A model generated the notes under the pieces. It saw only the letters and a program-made list of their open reading frames with translations, did not search any database and was not told the DNA's origin. Source: an uncultured Burkholderiales bacterium (GTDB lineage: Bacteria; Pseudomonadota; Gammaproteobacteria; Burkholderiales; Burkholderiaceae_C). Taken from it: a stretch of DNA of 64,000 bases. The position numbers and the translations under genes were made by a program. Of this stretch, positions 33,345 through 41,942 are shown piece after piece. The first letter of the stretch is position 1. Every line of letters starts with the position of its first letter. Location: contig CAIJQQ010000022.1 of assembly GCA_903822825.1 (NCBI GenBank), positions 25,539 through 89,538 of the forward strand, given 5' to 3'.

Positions 33345-34325
33345 TTATTTTTGTAGATTTTTTATGAATACCCTGGTCAAACCCATCAAAGCATCGGTAA
33401 AAGGGGTGGTCACACCGGTCATTTGGCCCAGTTCGCGCACTGCGCCCACCAAGGCATCAAGCTCGATGGGCTTTTTGGCCTGAACGTCCTGGAGCATCGA
33501 AGTCTTGAAGGCCCCCAGTTTGCGGGTCACCGCGTGGCGGTCTTCCGGGCTCTGGTCGATCGGGATGCCAATGCGCTCGCCAATGGCCTTGGCTTCGAGC
33601 ATCACGCTCGAAATGAAGCCCCGCACCAGTGGGTCGTCCATGATCAGGTCGGTGGTGGCCCCGGTGATGGCACTGACCGGGTTGACAGTCATGTTGCCCC
33701 AGAGCTTGTACCAAATGTCTTTTTGAATTTGTGGCGACAGCGTGGCGTTGAAGCCCGCTTGCTTCAACAAGGCATGCAATGCCTGAGCTCTTGGAGTGGT
33801 TTGCCCAGAGGGCTCGCCCACGATCAGGCCGTCGCCAAAGTGGTGGCGGACCACACCCGGTGCATCCACAGAACAACTGGCATGCACCACGCAGCCGATG
33901 ATGTTCGGCGCAGGCAAGGCCCGCGCTATGACGCCATCAGGGTCCACGCTGTTGAGCGAGCGATCCGCCACCGGGCCCCCAAAGCCTTGCAAAAACCACC
34001 AGGGCACGCCGTTCATGGCTGTGAGCACCACGGTGTTCGGGCCGACCAGTGGCCCCACCTGCGCCGCCACCGAAGCCAGCGCAGGGGCTTTGACCGAGAT
34101 CACCACCAAATCCTGCACGCCCAGTGCCGCCGCATCATTGCTGGCTACCACCGGCACGGTGTGCAGTTCACCGCCCTGGTGCATCTGCAAACCGTTAGTT
34201 TGCAGTGCGGTCAGTGTGTCACCCCGAGCCAACACGCTGAGCTGCGCGCCAGTACGTGCCAAGTGCACCCCCATCCAGCCGCCGATGGCGCCTGCGCCCA
34301 CGATGGCGATCTTGTTGTATGTCAT
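33345..34325 (-). CDS. Ketopantoate reductase-like protein (2-dehydropantoate 2-reductase family)
   Basis: This 326-residue protein has the ApbA/PanE layout: Rossmann motif KIAIVGAGAIGGWMGVHLA, LVVISVKAPAL, LTAMNGVPWW, and the C-terminal catalytic helix with WYKLWGNMTVNPVSAITG, containing the conserved Lys and Asn. True PanE makes pantoate for CoA. Several paralogues act on other 2-keto acids, and its place at the end of the hpa cluster suggests such a role. Two starts are possible: ATG 34325 (chosen, AAGAAG upstream) and ATG 34346, which overlaps the aldolase stop by four bases. Confidence 0.85.
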   Translation of the reverse strand: MTYNKIAIVGAGAIGGWMGVHLARTGAQLSVLARGDTLTALQTNGLQMHQGGELHTVPVVASNDAAALGVQDLVVISVKAPALASVAAQVGPLVGPNTVVLTAMNGVPWWFLQGFGGPVADRSLNSVDPDGVIARALPAPNIIGCVVHASCSVDAPGVVRHHFGDGLIVGEPSGQTTPRAQALHALLKQAGFNATLSPQIQKDIWYKLWGNMTVNPVSAITGATTDLIMDDPLVRGFISSVMLEAKAIGERIGIPIDQSPEDRHAVTRKLGAFKTSMLQDVQAKKPIELDALVGAVRELGQMTGVTTPFTDALMGLTRVFIKNLQK

Positions 34326-34342
34326 GTCTTCTTTCATTGAAT

Positions 34343-35137
34343 TCATGCGCGCCACCCTCTGTCGATGCGGTCGACCTGACGCACCAGAGCGTCAAAAACG
34401 TCTTGTCCGGCGCCATGGTGGGGGTTGAATTGCAGCGCATCGCGTGTGCAGTTGGCGGCCACCGCTTCAGGCACCGGGATCGGTTGGCCCATGCTCTGCG
34501 TGGCCAACTGGATTTCGCAGGCGCGCTGCAGTGTCCAAAGGATTGCAAAGGTCTGCGGCAGCGTCTGCCCCCAGGTCAGCAAGCCGTGGTTGCGCAGGAT
34601 CACGGCGGGCTTGTTGCCGATGCTTTGCAAGACACGCGGCCCCTCTTCGGCATGGATGGTGATGCCCTCGAAGTCGTGGTAAGCCACCATGTCGTGCAGC
34701 TGCGCCGAGTAAAAGTTGCTTTGCGAGAGGCCGTCTTTGAGGCACGCCACGGCCACGCCTGCCGTGGTGTGGGTGTGCATCACGCAGTGCGCGCCCTCAA
34801 GACCACCGTGCAACGTGGCGTGCGCCACGAAGCCGGCCGGGTTCACCTTGTAAGGCGAGCCGTCCAGCACCTCGCCTTGCAAGTTGATCTTGACCAGGTT
34901 GCTGGCGGTGACCTCGCTGTAGTGCAGGCCAAACGGGTTGATCAGAAACTGTTTCTCGCCCCTTGTGGCGCTGTCGGGCAGGCGCAACGTGATGTGGTTG
35001 TAGATCATCTCGGTCCAGCCGAGCATGGCGAACACGCGGTAGCAACTGGCCAGTTGGAGCCGCGCCTGCCATTCATCAGGGTGCATGTGCACTGGGGGGG
35101 GCACATCGGTGGGCATGGGTTTCAAAACGGCATTCAT
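34343..35137 (-). CDS. Class II aldolase/adducin family protein
   Basis: This 264-residue protein has the class II aldolase fold (fuculose-1-phosphate aldolase/ribulose-5-phosphate epimerase group). YNHITLRLP is the substrate loop. The Zn-ligand region is VMHTHTTAGVAVACLKDG, with the third His in ILRNHGLLTWGQ. All three His ligands appear present. Members act on sugar phosphates, and some on aromatic hydroxyacids. It sits between a Bug receptor gene and the ketopantoate-reductase-like gene, on the strand of the hpa genes. GGAG lies eight bases before the ATG. Confidence 0.87.
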   Translation of the reverse strand: MNAVLKPMPTDVPPPVHMHPDEWQARLQLASCYRVFAMLGWTEMIYNHITLRLPDSATRGEKQFLINPFGLHYSEVTASNLVKINLQGEVLDGSPYKVNPAGFVAHATLHGGLEGAHCVMHTHTTAGVAVACLKDGLSQSNFYSAQLHDMVAYHDFEGITIHAEEGPRVLQSIGNKPAVILRNHGLLTWGQTLPQTFAILWTLQRACEIQLATQSMGQPIPVPEAVAANCTRDALQFNPHHGAGQDVFDALVRQVDRIDRGWRA

Positions 35138-35166
35138 GGCGCGAACTCCAAAGGTCAATCAATAGC

Positions 35167-36156
35167 TCAAGCCTCGGCGGTGAAACCGATGGTCTTGACG
35201 ATGGGCGCCCACTTGGCGGTGTCTTTGCGGATCAGCTCGGACAACTCGGCAGGCGTGCTCGACAGGGCTTCCAAACCAAAGGTGGCCAGGCCGTCCACCA
35301 CGTCCTTGGAGGCCAGGGCCACCTTGACCGCCGCGTTCAAGCGCGCCACCACCTCGGGTGCAGCCTTACCAGGCATGAAGAAGGCAAACCACTCGCTGTG
35401 CACCATGTCCTTGAGGCCTTGCTCGGCGTAGGTGGGCACATCGGGGGCAAAACGGTTGCGCTTGGCACCCGATGTGGCCAGGATGCGCACCTTGCCGGTG
35501 GGCAGGTGCTGGGTGATGTCGCCGATCGGGCCGCTCACTGCGGCGATTTGGCCGCCCAGCAGGTCCAGCATGGCCGGTTGTGTGCCACGGTAGGCCACGT
35601 GTTTGATCTCGACACCCGCATGGCGGCTCAGCAAGGCACCCACAAAGTGCGGTGTCGAGCCTGCTGCGGGTGTGCCGAAATTGGCCAATGCGGGATTGGC
35701 TTTGGCCCAGACCATGAAATCGTTGATGTTCTTGACGCTGTCGGGCACGGCCGGGCCGACCGCAAAGCCAAAATCGAACACGCAAGCGAGCGACACGGGG
35801 CTCAGATCGGTGGCCGGGTCGTAGCTCAACTTTTTGTAGATGTGCGGGTAGATCGTCAGCATCGAGGTGGGCGTTTGCAGCATGGTCGTGCCGTCGGCGG
35901 GCTGGCTCTTGACGTATTGGATGGCGATCTGGCCACCCGCACCGGTCTTGTTTTCGACCAATGCGGCCTTGGCGTAGGCGCCGGTCATGCGCGTGGCCAC
36001 ACGGCGGCAAGTGGTGTCCGAGGTGCCGCCCGGTGGAAAGCCCGTGACGATCTTGAAGCTCTCAAGTTGGGCTTGGGCCATGACCTGCTGGCCCAGCATG
36101 GCCAGCATGGCGCCAGCGCTGGTGGATTGAACGAGTTGACGACGGGAAATGCTCAT
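35167..36156 (-). CDS. Bug/TctC-type substrate-binding protein (hpa-associated)
   Basis: The 329-residue periplasmic receptor has an N-terminal export signal that is Tat-like (SISRRQLVQ, then a hydrophobic stretch to AQAQ). The Bug pattern follows: FKIVTGFPPGGTSDTTCRRV, ENKTGAGGQIAIQYV, PADGTTMLQTP and YRGTQPAMLDLLGGQI. AGGAGA precedes the ATG. Its place just downstream of hpaI suggests that it captures a homoprotocatechuate-related acid, by analogy only. No TctA or TctB membrane gene is present. Confidence 0.88.
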   Translation of the reverse strand: MSISRRQLVQSTSAGAMLAMLGQQVMAQAQLESFKIVTGFPPGGTSDTTCRRVATRMTGAYAKAALVENKTGAGGQIAIQYVKSQPADGTTMLQTPTSMLTIYPHIYKKLSYDPATDLSPVSLACVFDFGFAVGPAVPDSVKNINDFMVWAKANPALANFGTPAAGSTPHFVGALLSRHAGVEIKHVAYRGTQPAMLDLLGGQIAAVSGPIGDITQHLPTGKVRILATSGAKRNRFAPDVPTYAEQGLKDMVHSEWFAFFMPGKAAPEVVARLNAAVKVALASKDVVDGLATFGLEALSSTPAELSELIRKDTAKWAPIVKTIGFTAEA

Positions 36157-36353
36157 GGAAGTCTCCTTTTTGAAGTTAAAACACACGCACAAAATCAAGA
36201 TTCATCGCGCAGCCAATGGACTGCGCCTGAAGGGTGACCGCCCCCTGATGGCTGGGGCGGACTGTCAAAGCATACTTCTCCAGCAGGCCGCCGCGTGGCG
36301 CCCGAAAATCGCCCATCGTTCAGTAAGGCCACCGTGTCGCCCATGCCAGGTCC

Positions 36354-37166
36354 TCAGTAGGTCTGGCCGGGGGTGGCTGCAGGCAGCACCACTTGCTTGA
36401 AGTGGGCGGCCAGGTCGGCGGTCTGGCGCATCAGGATTTGCGTGTCCAGACCCACGGCGACGAACACTGCACCCATCTGCAGGTACTGCGCGGCCAATTG
36501 CCGGTCAGGCGTGAGGATGCCAGGGGCCTTGCCAGCCTTGAGGATGCGGGCAATGGCGTCGGCAATCGCTGCCTGCACCTCTGGATGCGCAGCATTGCCC
36601 ACATGGCCCATGCTGGCCGACAGGTCGGCCGGACCGATGAAGACGCCGTCCACGCCCGGGGTCGCAGCGATCGCGTCGAGGTTTTTCAGCGCTTCAAGCG
36701 ACTCGACCTGCACCAGCAGACACACCTCTTCGTTGGCGCGCTTGAAGTAATCGGTGTAGTGGCCCCAGCGCGAAGCACGCGCCCCGGCCATGCCCCGAAC
36801 ACCGCCCTGCCCGTCATCTTGCGGATAGCGCATGGCTTGCACCAGCTGCGCGGCCTGCTCGGCGGTGTCGACCATGGGCACCAGGATGTTTTGCGCGCCA
36901 AGGTCCAGGTACTGCTTGATGAGCGCCGTTTCACCCACGGGCACGCGGCACACCGCGTGGCTGCCCGGGTAAGCGGCGAGCGTCTTGAGCTGGGCGATGA
37001 TGCTGCTCAGGTTGTTGGGTGAATGCTCGCCGTCGATGACCAGCCAGTCGAATCCGGCCAGGGCACAAATTTCGGCGCTGTAGTCGCTGGCCAGGCCCAT
37101 CCACAGGCCAATCTGGGGGCGTTTGTTTTTGAGGGCTTGTTTGAACAAGTTGCTTGGGGTTTGCAT
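36354..37166 (-). CDS. hpaI: 4-hydroxy-2-oxoheptanedioate aldolase (HpaI)
   Basis: The 270-residue class II pyruvate aldolase of the HpcH/HpaI family cleaves 4-hydroxy-2-oxoheptane-1,7-dioate into pyruvate and succinate semialdehyde, the last step of homoprotocatechuate meta-cleavage. Motifs are QIGLWMGLASDYSAEICALAGFDW-type start (in segments), VIDGEHSPN with the catalytic His, NILVPMVDTAEQA, RGMAGARASRWG and VDGVFIGPADLSASMGHVGN. The metal ligands Glu and Asp fall in VQVESLEAL and GPADLS. AAGGAA precedes the ATG. It follows hpaH by 142 bases. Confidence 0.92.
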   Translation of the reverse strand: MQTPSNLFKQALKNKRPQIGLWMGLASDYSAEICALAGFDWLVIDGEHSPNNLSSIIAQLKTLAAYPGSHAVCRVPVGETALIKQYLDLGAQNILVPMVDTAEQAAQLVQAMRYPQDDGQGGVRGMAGARASRWGHYTDYFKRANEEVCLLVQVESLEALKNLDAIAATPGVDGVFIGPADLSASMGHVGNAAHPEVQAAIADAIARILKAGKAPGILTPDRQLAAQYLQMGAVFVAVGLDTQILMRQTADLAAHFKQVVLPAATPGQTY

Positions 37167-37308
37167 GATGGTTCCTTGTGTGTGCATTCGATGGGGATGC
37201 TGTTCGGTTCGGGCGGGCCTGCCCGGGCTCAGAGGCGCTTAGCTTTGCCACATCGCCCAGCCAGGCCCGCCAGACCCGACCAGCGTGGGTGTGCGAAGCG
37301 TCCTGGTG

Positions 37309-38124
37309 TCAAATGAATCTGAACTCCAACTTGCCCAGCGGACCATAGTCTGCGTCAAACACATCACCCACTTTGGCAAGAGCCGGTTTGGTGAACGAGC
37401 CAGCAAGAACAATTTCGCCTGCCTGCAAATGCTCACCCCAAGGCGCGAGCTTGTTGGCCAGCCAGGCGATGCCCACGGCCGGATGCCCTTGCACACCCGC
37501 CGCGAGGCCCGTTTCTTCGACCACGCCGTTCTGGCGCAGGATGGCCCCGCACCAAGGCAGGTCGGTGGTCAACGGATCGACCCGCTCGGCACCCAACACA
37601 ATGCCCGCGTTGGCGGCGTTGTCGCTGATGGTGTCGAACACCCGGCGCATCACTTTGGTGTGGCGGTCGAACTGCTCGATGCGCGAATCGATGATCTCGA
37701 TGGCGGGCGTCACATGCTCGGTGGCGTCCAGCACCTGCTCCACCGTCACGTTGGGGCCACGCAGTTCTTTTTTGAGGATGAAGGCCAGCTCCACTTCTAC
37801 ACGGGGCGCGATGAAATGGGCGTGTGGAATGTCAAGCACCTGGCCGGGGGTGCAGTTGTAGCGCATGTTGTCCAGCAGCGTGCCGTAGTCGGGCTCGTCG
37901 ATCTGACTCGAGACCTGCATGGCGCGGCTGGTGAGGCCAATCTTGTGGCCAATCATGGTGCGCCCCTCGGCGAACTTGATCCGCATCCAGGCGCGGTTGA
38001 TGCGGTAGCCGTCTTCGATCGTCATGCCCGGGAAGCGCTTGGAAAAGTGCTCGATCTGGGTGCGGGATTTTTCGGATTGGTTGAGCTCGTGCGCGAGCTG
38101 CTGGATCAATGCGTCGTCAAACAT
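37309..38124 (-). CDS. hpaH: 2-oxo-hept-3-ene-1,7-dioate hydratase (HpaH)
   Basis: The 271-residue hydratase adds water to 2-oxo-hept-3-ene-1,7-dioate, feeding HpaI. It has the hydratase/decarboxylase pattern: [33 protein letters not shown], a metal-site [13 protein letters not shown] and [12 protein letters not shown], then GAILRQNG and [13 protein letters not shown]. The length matches HpaH (267 in E. coli). A REP doublet separates it from hpaF upstream, the first break in the otherwise tight cluster. Confidence 0.93.
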   Translation of the reverse strand: MFDDALIQQLAHELNQSEKSRTQIEHFSKRFPGMTIEDGYRINRAWMRIKFAEGRTMIGHKIGLTSRAMQVSSQIDEPDYGTLLDNMRYNCTPGQVLDIPHAHFIAPRVEVELAFILKKELRGPNVTVEQVLDATEHVTPAIEIIDSRIEQFDRHTKVMRRVFDTISDNAANAGIVLGAERVDPLTTDLPWCGAILRQNGVVEETGLAAGVQGHPAVGIAWLANKLAPWGEHLQAGEIVLAGSFTKPALAKVGDVFDADYGPLGKLEFRFI

Positions 38125-38133
38125 GGTGTTCCT

Positions 38134-38208
38134 GTAGGAGCGGCGCCCTCGCCGCGATGGTTTCAGGGGTGTTGAGAGGGTCATCGCCGCGAGGGCGCGG
38201 CTCTCACA
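38134..38208. repeat. REP doublet (REPIN-like), copy 4, inside hpa cluster
   Basis: The forward unit starts GTAGGAGCGGCGCCCTCGCC at 38134. The inverted unit GAGGGCGCGGCTCTCACA ends at 38208. It occupies the hpaF-hpaH junction and could reduce or stabilise the downstream transcript. Confidence 0.78.
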
Positions 38209-38224
38209 TCTCGCCAGGGGCCAA

Positions 38225-38656
38225 TCAAATTTTGTTGAACAGAGGATGCAAGTTGCTGTGCTTGGCGTCGAACACTTCAGGCCCGACGTCGATTTGCAGC
38301 GTGATGCCGATGTGGCGTTGCGCCATCACGGGCGCAAAAAAGGCCTTGGCCACTTCGACCAAGGTTTGTCCGGCTCGTTGCTGCGAGGCCTCGCTGCGGC
38401 CCCGGCCCATGCGCACGTTCAGGTACACAAAGGCGTAGTCGCCCGTTCCGCCGGCTTCTCGCCCTGCCGCCCCGCCATCGGCCACCGCGTAATGCGGCGC
38501 CGGGTAGGCCAGCACACGCGTGCCGCCTGTAGGAAACACTTGTTTGTCTTCTTCGTCTTTCACGGTGAGCATGGCGTTCGCCATCTGGCGGCACAAAGTG
38601 GTCATGTTGGCCTCACGGTCAAGCTGTCCTGTATAGAGAATCACCAAGTGCGGCAT
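38225..38656 (-). CDS. hpaF: 5-carboxymethyl-2-hydroxymuconate isomerase (HpaF)
   Basis: The 143-residue tautomerase-family enzyme has catalytic Pro at position 2 ([12 protein letters not shown]). [21 protein letters not shown] and [18 protein letters not shown] are the CHMI core. It isomerises 5-carboxymethyl-2-hydroxymuconate before decarboxylation. It is about 17 residues longer than the E. coli enzyme, because of a Gly/Ala-rich insertion near residue 60. Its start is 12 bases after hpaD. Confidence 0.92.
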   Translation of the reverse strand: MPHLVILYTGQLDREANMTTLCRQMANAMLTVKDEEDKQVFPTGGTRVLAYPAPHYAVADGGAAGREAGGTGDYAFVYLNVRMGRGRSEASQQRAGQTLVEVAKAFFAPVMAQRHIGITLQIDVGPEVFDAKHSNLHPLFNKI

Positions 38657-38668
38657 GTGTCGTTCTCC

Positions 38669-39595
38669 TCAAAGTCGGGTGCTGATGGCCGTGTAACCCT
38701 CGGCGCTGCTGGCCACTGCGGCGGGCACCTGCGCGCCGTCCTGCGGCGTCACATCAAAGATGGCGTTGAGCTGGCCTGTGCCGCTGGCCCCAAAGTACGG
38801 CGTGACCATGTCCACGCCGCCGTCATACGCGGTCCAGCCCAGAGCGCCCATCAGCATGGCGGTGTCGTGCATGAAGCCTTCGCCATGGCCTTTGCTGGCG
38901 TACTCGGGCAGCATTTCGCAAAAGGCTTTCCATTCGCGGTTGCCCCACATCTGCAAGACCTGCTTGTCGAGCTGCTCTAAAAACGGGCTCCAGATCTTGT
39001 GGGCAAATTCAGGGGCCAAGCCGTTTTGCGCAAAGCGGTGTGAGAGCGAGCCGCTGGCCAAAAAAGCCACCTTTCCGTCGTAATGCTTTTCCACCGCCTC
39101 GCGCATGGCCCAGCCCAGGCGGGCACTGTCGTTCAAGTAATGCACCATGCACAGGGCCGAGACCGAGATCACCTTGAAGTGCTGGTCTTCGTTCATGTAG
39201 CGCAATGGCACCAAGGTGCCGTATTCAGGATTCAGCGTGGTGTTGTCGTGCGCCAGTGTTTCTACACCGTGATCATTGGCCACTTTGGCCAGCAAGTGGC
39301 CCAGCTCGGGGTTGCCGGGCGACTCGAAAGCCATGTGGTTGATGAAGTGCGGCAACTCGTTGCTGGTGTAGCTGCCCTTGAAGTGCGGCGCGCAGTTGAT
39401 GTGGTAGTTCGCGTTGACCAGCCAGTGCGTGTCAAACACCACCAGCGTGTCCACGCCCATGGCGCGGCAGCGGCGGCTGATCTCTTTGTGGCCGTCGATC
39501 GCGTTTTGGCGCGTGCCAAAGCGGGGGCCGGGAATTTCACTCAGGTACATGCTGGGCACGTGGGTGATTTTGGCTGCGAGAGCGAGTTGGCCCAT
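38669..39595 (-). CDS. hpaD: 3,4-dihydroxyphenylacetate 2,3-dioxygenase (HpaD)
   Basis: The 308-residue extradiol dioxygenase of the LigB-type superfamily opens the homoprotocatechuate ring between C2 and C3. It matches E. coli HpaD along its length, for example ALAAKITHVPSMYLSE, RQNAIDGHKEISRRC, VFDTHWLVN, YTSNELPHFI and ASGSLSHRFAQNG. The Fe-ligand His residues lie in KITHVPS and the later GSLSHR region. GGGGAG sits seven bases before the ATG at 39595. A TTG 15 bases upstream is less likely. It starts two bases after the hpaE stop. Confidence 0.95.
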   Translation of the reverse strand: MGQLALAAKITHVPSMYLSEIPGPRFGTRQNAIDGHKEISRRCRAMGVDTLVVFDTHWLVNANYHINCAPHFKGSYTSNELPHFINHMAFESPGNPELGHLLAKVANDHGVETLAHDNTTLNPEYGTLVPLRYMNEDQHFKVISVSALCMVHYLNDSARLGWAMREAVEKHYDGKVAFLASGSLSHRFAQNGLAPEFAHKIWSPFLEQLDKQVLQMWGNREWKAFCEMLPEYASKGHGEGFMHDTAMLMGALGWTAYDGGVDMVTPYFGASGTGQLNAIFDVTPQDGAQVPAAVASSAEGYTAISTRL

Positions 39596-39597
39596 GT

Positions 39598-41067
39598 TCA
39601 AACTCCCCAATGCGGGATGTGGTGACCGCCCAGCGACACCGCCACGTTTTTGGGCTCACAGAACACCTCGTAGCTCCAGGTGCCGCCTTCGCGGCCGGTG
39701 CCGCTGGCCTTGGTGCCGCCAAAGGGCTGACGCAAGTCGCGCACGTTCTGGCTGTTGACAAAGCACATGCCCGCCTCGACCGCAGCGGCCACGCGGTGGG
39801 CTTTGCCCAGGTTCTCGGTCCAGACGTAGCTGCTCAAGCCATATTCAATGTCATTGGCTTTTTCAATCGCGTCCTGCTCGTCCTTGAAAGGGATCAGGCA
39901 GGCCACCGGGCCGAAGATTTCTTCTTGCGCGATGCGCATGCGGTTGTCCACATCCGCAAACACCGTGGGCCAGACGAAGTTGCCGTGCTTCACATGCGCG
40001 GGCAGATCGGCTGCATAGCCGGGCTGGCCCAAGCCGCCGCACAGCATCGTCGCGCCCTCTTTGGGGCCCAGTTCGATGTAGCTGCGCACCTTGGCCAGAT
40101 GGGCCTTGGAGATCATGGGGCCGACGATGGTTTTTTCATCGAGCGGGTCGCCCACGGTGATGCGTTTGGCGCGTTCTGCAAACTTGGCGGCGAAGTCCGC
40201 GTAGATGCTTTGCTGCACCAGGATGCGGCTGCCTGCGGTGCAGCGCTCGCCGTTGTTGCTGAAGATCATGAACACCGCCGCGTCCAGCGCACGGTCCAAG
40301 TCGGCGTCTTCAAAAATCACAAAGGGGCTTTTGCCACCAAGTTCCATGCTGAATTTTTTCAGACCCGCGCTTTGTACGATGCGGTTGCCCGTGACGGTGG
40401 AGCCGGTGAAGCTGATGGCGCGCACATCGCGGTGCGAGACCAGCGGCTCACCCGCTTCCTTGCCGTAGCCATGCACCAAGTTGAGCACGCCAGCGGGCAC
40501 GCCCGCTTCCAGCGCCAGCTCGCCCAGACGTGCAGCGCTCATGGGCGAGAGTTCGCTCATCTTGAGCACGGCAGTGTTGCCAAAGGCCAGGCACGGCGCG
40601 ACCTTCCAGGTGGCGGTCATGAAAGGCACGTTCCAAGGGCTGATCAGCGCGCACACGCCCACCGGGTGGAACAGTGTGTAGTTCAGGTGCGTGGGTGTGG
40701 GGTAGGTGTGGCCGTCCACGCGGGTGCACATCTCGGCAAAGTAGTGGAAGTTGTCGGCCGCGCGCGGCACCAATTGCTTGCCGGTCTGGTTGATGGTCTG
40801 GCCGCAGTCACGGGTTTCGGTTTCCGAAATTTCGGGCACGTGCTTCGTGATCAAGTCGCCCAGCTTGCGCATGATCTTGGCGCGCTCGGTGGCGGGTGTG
40901 GTGGCCCATTTCGGGAAAGCGGCTTTGGCGGCAGCGACGGCGGCGTTGACTTGCGCTTCACCGCCCGAGGCGACTTCGGCCAGCACGTCTTGCGTGGCGG
41001 GGTTGACGGTTTCGAAGTAGTCGCTGCCTGCGACGCTTTTGCCGTTGATCAGGTGGTCGATTTTCAT
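39598..41067 (-). CDS. hpaE: 5-carboxymethyl-2-hydroxymuconate semialdehyde dehydrogenase (HpaE)
   Basis: The 489-residue aldehyde dehydrogenase has the NAD-binding loop ISFTGSTVTGN, the general base Glu in MELGGKSP and the nucleophile Cys in NNGERCTAGSR. The length and sequence match HpaE (488 in E. coli), which oxidises the ring-cleavage product. It heads the hpaE-D-F block, which is tightly packed. A REP doublet lies between it and the hpaG2 stop upstream. Confidence 0.94.
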   Translation of the reverse strand: MKIDHLINGKSVAGSDYFETVNPATQDVLAEVASGGEAQVNAAVAAAKAAFPKWATTPATERAKIMRKLGDLITKHVPEISETETRDCGQTINQTGKQLVPRAADNFHYFAEMCTRVDGHTYPTPTHLNYTLFHPVGVCALISPWNVPFMTATWKVAPCLAFGNTAVLKMSELSPMSAARLGELALEAGVPAGVLNLVHGYGKEAGEPLVSHRDVRAISFTGSTVTGNRIVQSAGLKKFSMELGGKSPFVIFEDADLDRALDAAVFMIFSNNGERCTAGSRILVQQSIYADFAAKFAERAKRITVGDPLDEKTIVGPMISKAHLAKVRSYIELGPKEGATMLCGGLGQPGYAADLPAHVKHGNFVWPTVFADVDNRMRIAQEEIFGPVACLIPFKDEQDAIEKANDIEYGLSSYVWTENLGKAHRVAAAVEAGMCFVNSQNVRDLRQPFGGTKASGTGREGGTWSYEVFCEPKNVAVSLGGHHIPHWGV

Positions 41068-41089
41068 GTCGGGTATTCCTCGGTTTTTT

Positions 41090-41169
41090 GTAGGAGCGAC
41101 GCCCTCGTCGCGATCGTTGGAGCAATAAGGTGACAAATGCCTCATCGCGACGAGGGCGTCGCTCCCACA
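41090..41169. repeat. REP doublet (REPIN-like), copy 5, inside hpa cluster
   Basis: The forward unit starts GTAGGAGCGACGCCCTCGTC at 41090. The inverted unit GAGGGCGTCGCTCCCACA ends at 41169. Here both arms carry A/T substitutions that keep the stem paired (GCGAC with GTCGC). The two arms are nearly perfect reverse complements over about 25 bases. Confidence 0.82.
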
Positions 41170-41177
41170 GATTCAGG

Positions 41178-41942
41178 TCATGATGAAACGATGGTGTTGG
41201 TGAGCGCGCCGATGCCCTCGATCTCGGTGACGATCACGTCGCCGGGTTGGCAGTCGACGATGCCGTCGGGCGTGCCAGTCAGGATCAGGTCGCCGGGGTT
41301 GAGCGTCATGAAGCTGCTGAAGTACTCGATCAGCGTGGGCACATCGAAGATCATGTCGGCGGTGCTGCCGCTTTGCGTCACTTTGCCGTTCACGGTGGTT
41401 TGCAATTTCAGCGCCATCGGGTTGGGCACATCCGCTGCATCGACCAGCCAGGGGCCGATGGGTGTGCAGGTGTCGCGGTTTTTCACGCGCAGGTTGGGGC
41501 GGTACCAGTTTTCAAGGTAGTCCCGGATGGCGTAGTCGTTGGCCACGGTGTAGCCCGCAATGCAGTCATACGCATCGGCTTTTTTGACACGGCGGGCGGT
41601 GCGCCCCACCACCACGGCCAGCTCGCACTCGTAGTGCATGTACTTCACGTCGGCGGGGCGCTTGGTGAAGGCCATGTGCCCGATCAGCGAGGCTTCGCCC
41701 TTCATGAAGGCCAGCGGCTCTTCGGGGGCTTTGAAGGCCAATTCCTTGGCGTGGTCGGCGTAGTTCAGGCCCAGCGCGATCACAGTGCGCGCTTGCGGCG
41801 CGGGGGCCAATGGCGGCAGCCAAACCACCTCGTCAAAGGCCACGCGGCGGCCCTTGTGCGGGCCCTGTGTGATGAGCAACTGACCATCGGATTCAACGGC
41901 TTGCTGGATGGCGCCGGACCAGGCGATGCGGGCGTGTTTCAT
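41178..41942 (-). CDS. hpaG2: 4-hydroxyphenylacetate degradation isomerase/decarboxylase, C-terminal-type subunit (HpaG2)
   Basis: The 254-residue FAH-fold protein corresponds to the C-terminal half of E. coli HpaG. It shows VIALGLNYADHAKELAFK, the metal-site YECELAVVVGRTARRV, GYTVANDYAIRDYLENW and GDLILTGTPDGIVDCQPGD. HpaG decarboxylates and isomerises the ring-fission product to 2-oxo-hept-3-ene-dioate. Its ATG overlaps the hpaG1 stop by four bases, so the two halves are made in equal amounts. Confidence 0.9.
   Translation of the reverse strand: MKHARIAWSGAIQQAVESDGQLLITQGPHKGRRVAFDEVVWLPPLAPAPQARTVIALGLNYADHAKELAFKAPEEPLAFMKGEASLIGHMAFTKRPADVKYMHYECELAVVVGRTARRVKKADAYDCIAGYTVANDYAIRDYLENWYRPNLRVKNRDTCTPIGPWLVDAADVPNPMALKLQTTVNGKVTQSGSTADMIFDVPTLIEYFSSFMTLNPGDLILTGTPDGIVDCQPGDVIVTEIEGIGALTNTIVSS

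Noticed and set aside
38134..41169. Repeats in the hpa cluster considered as a CRISPR remnant
   Set aside because: Copies are inverted doublets far apart, with no regular spacers and no cas genes; they match REPIN layout instead.
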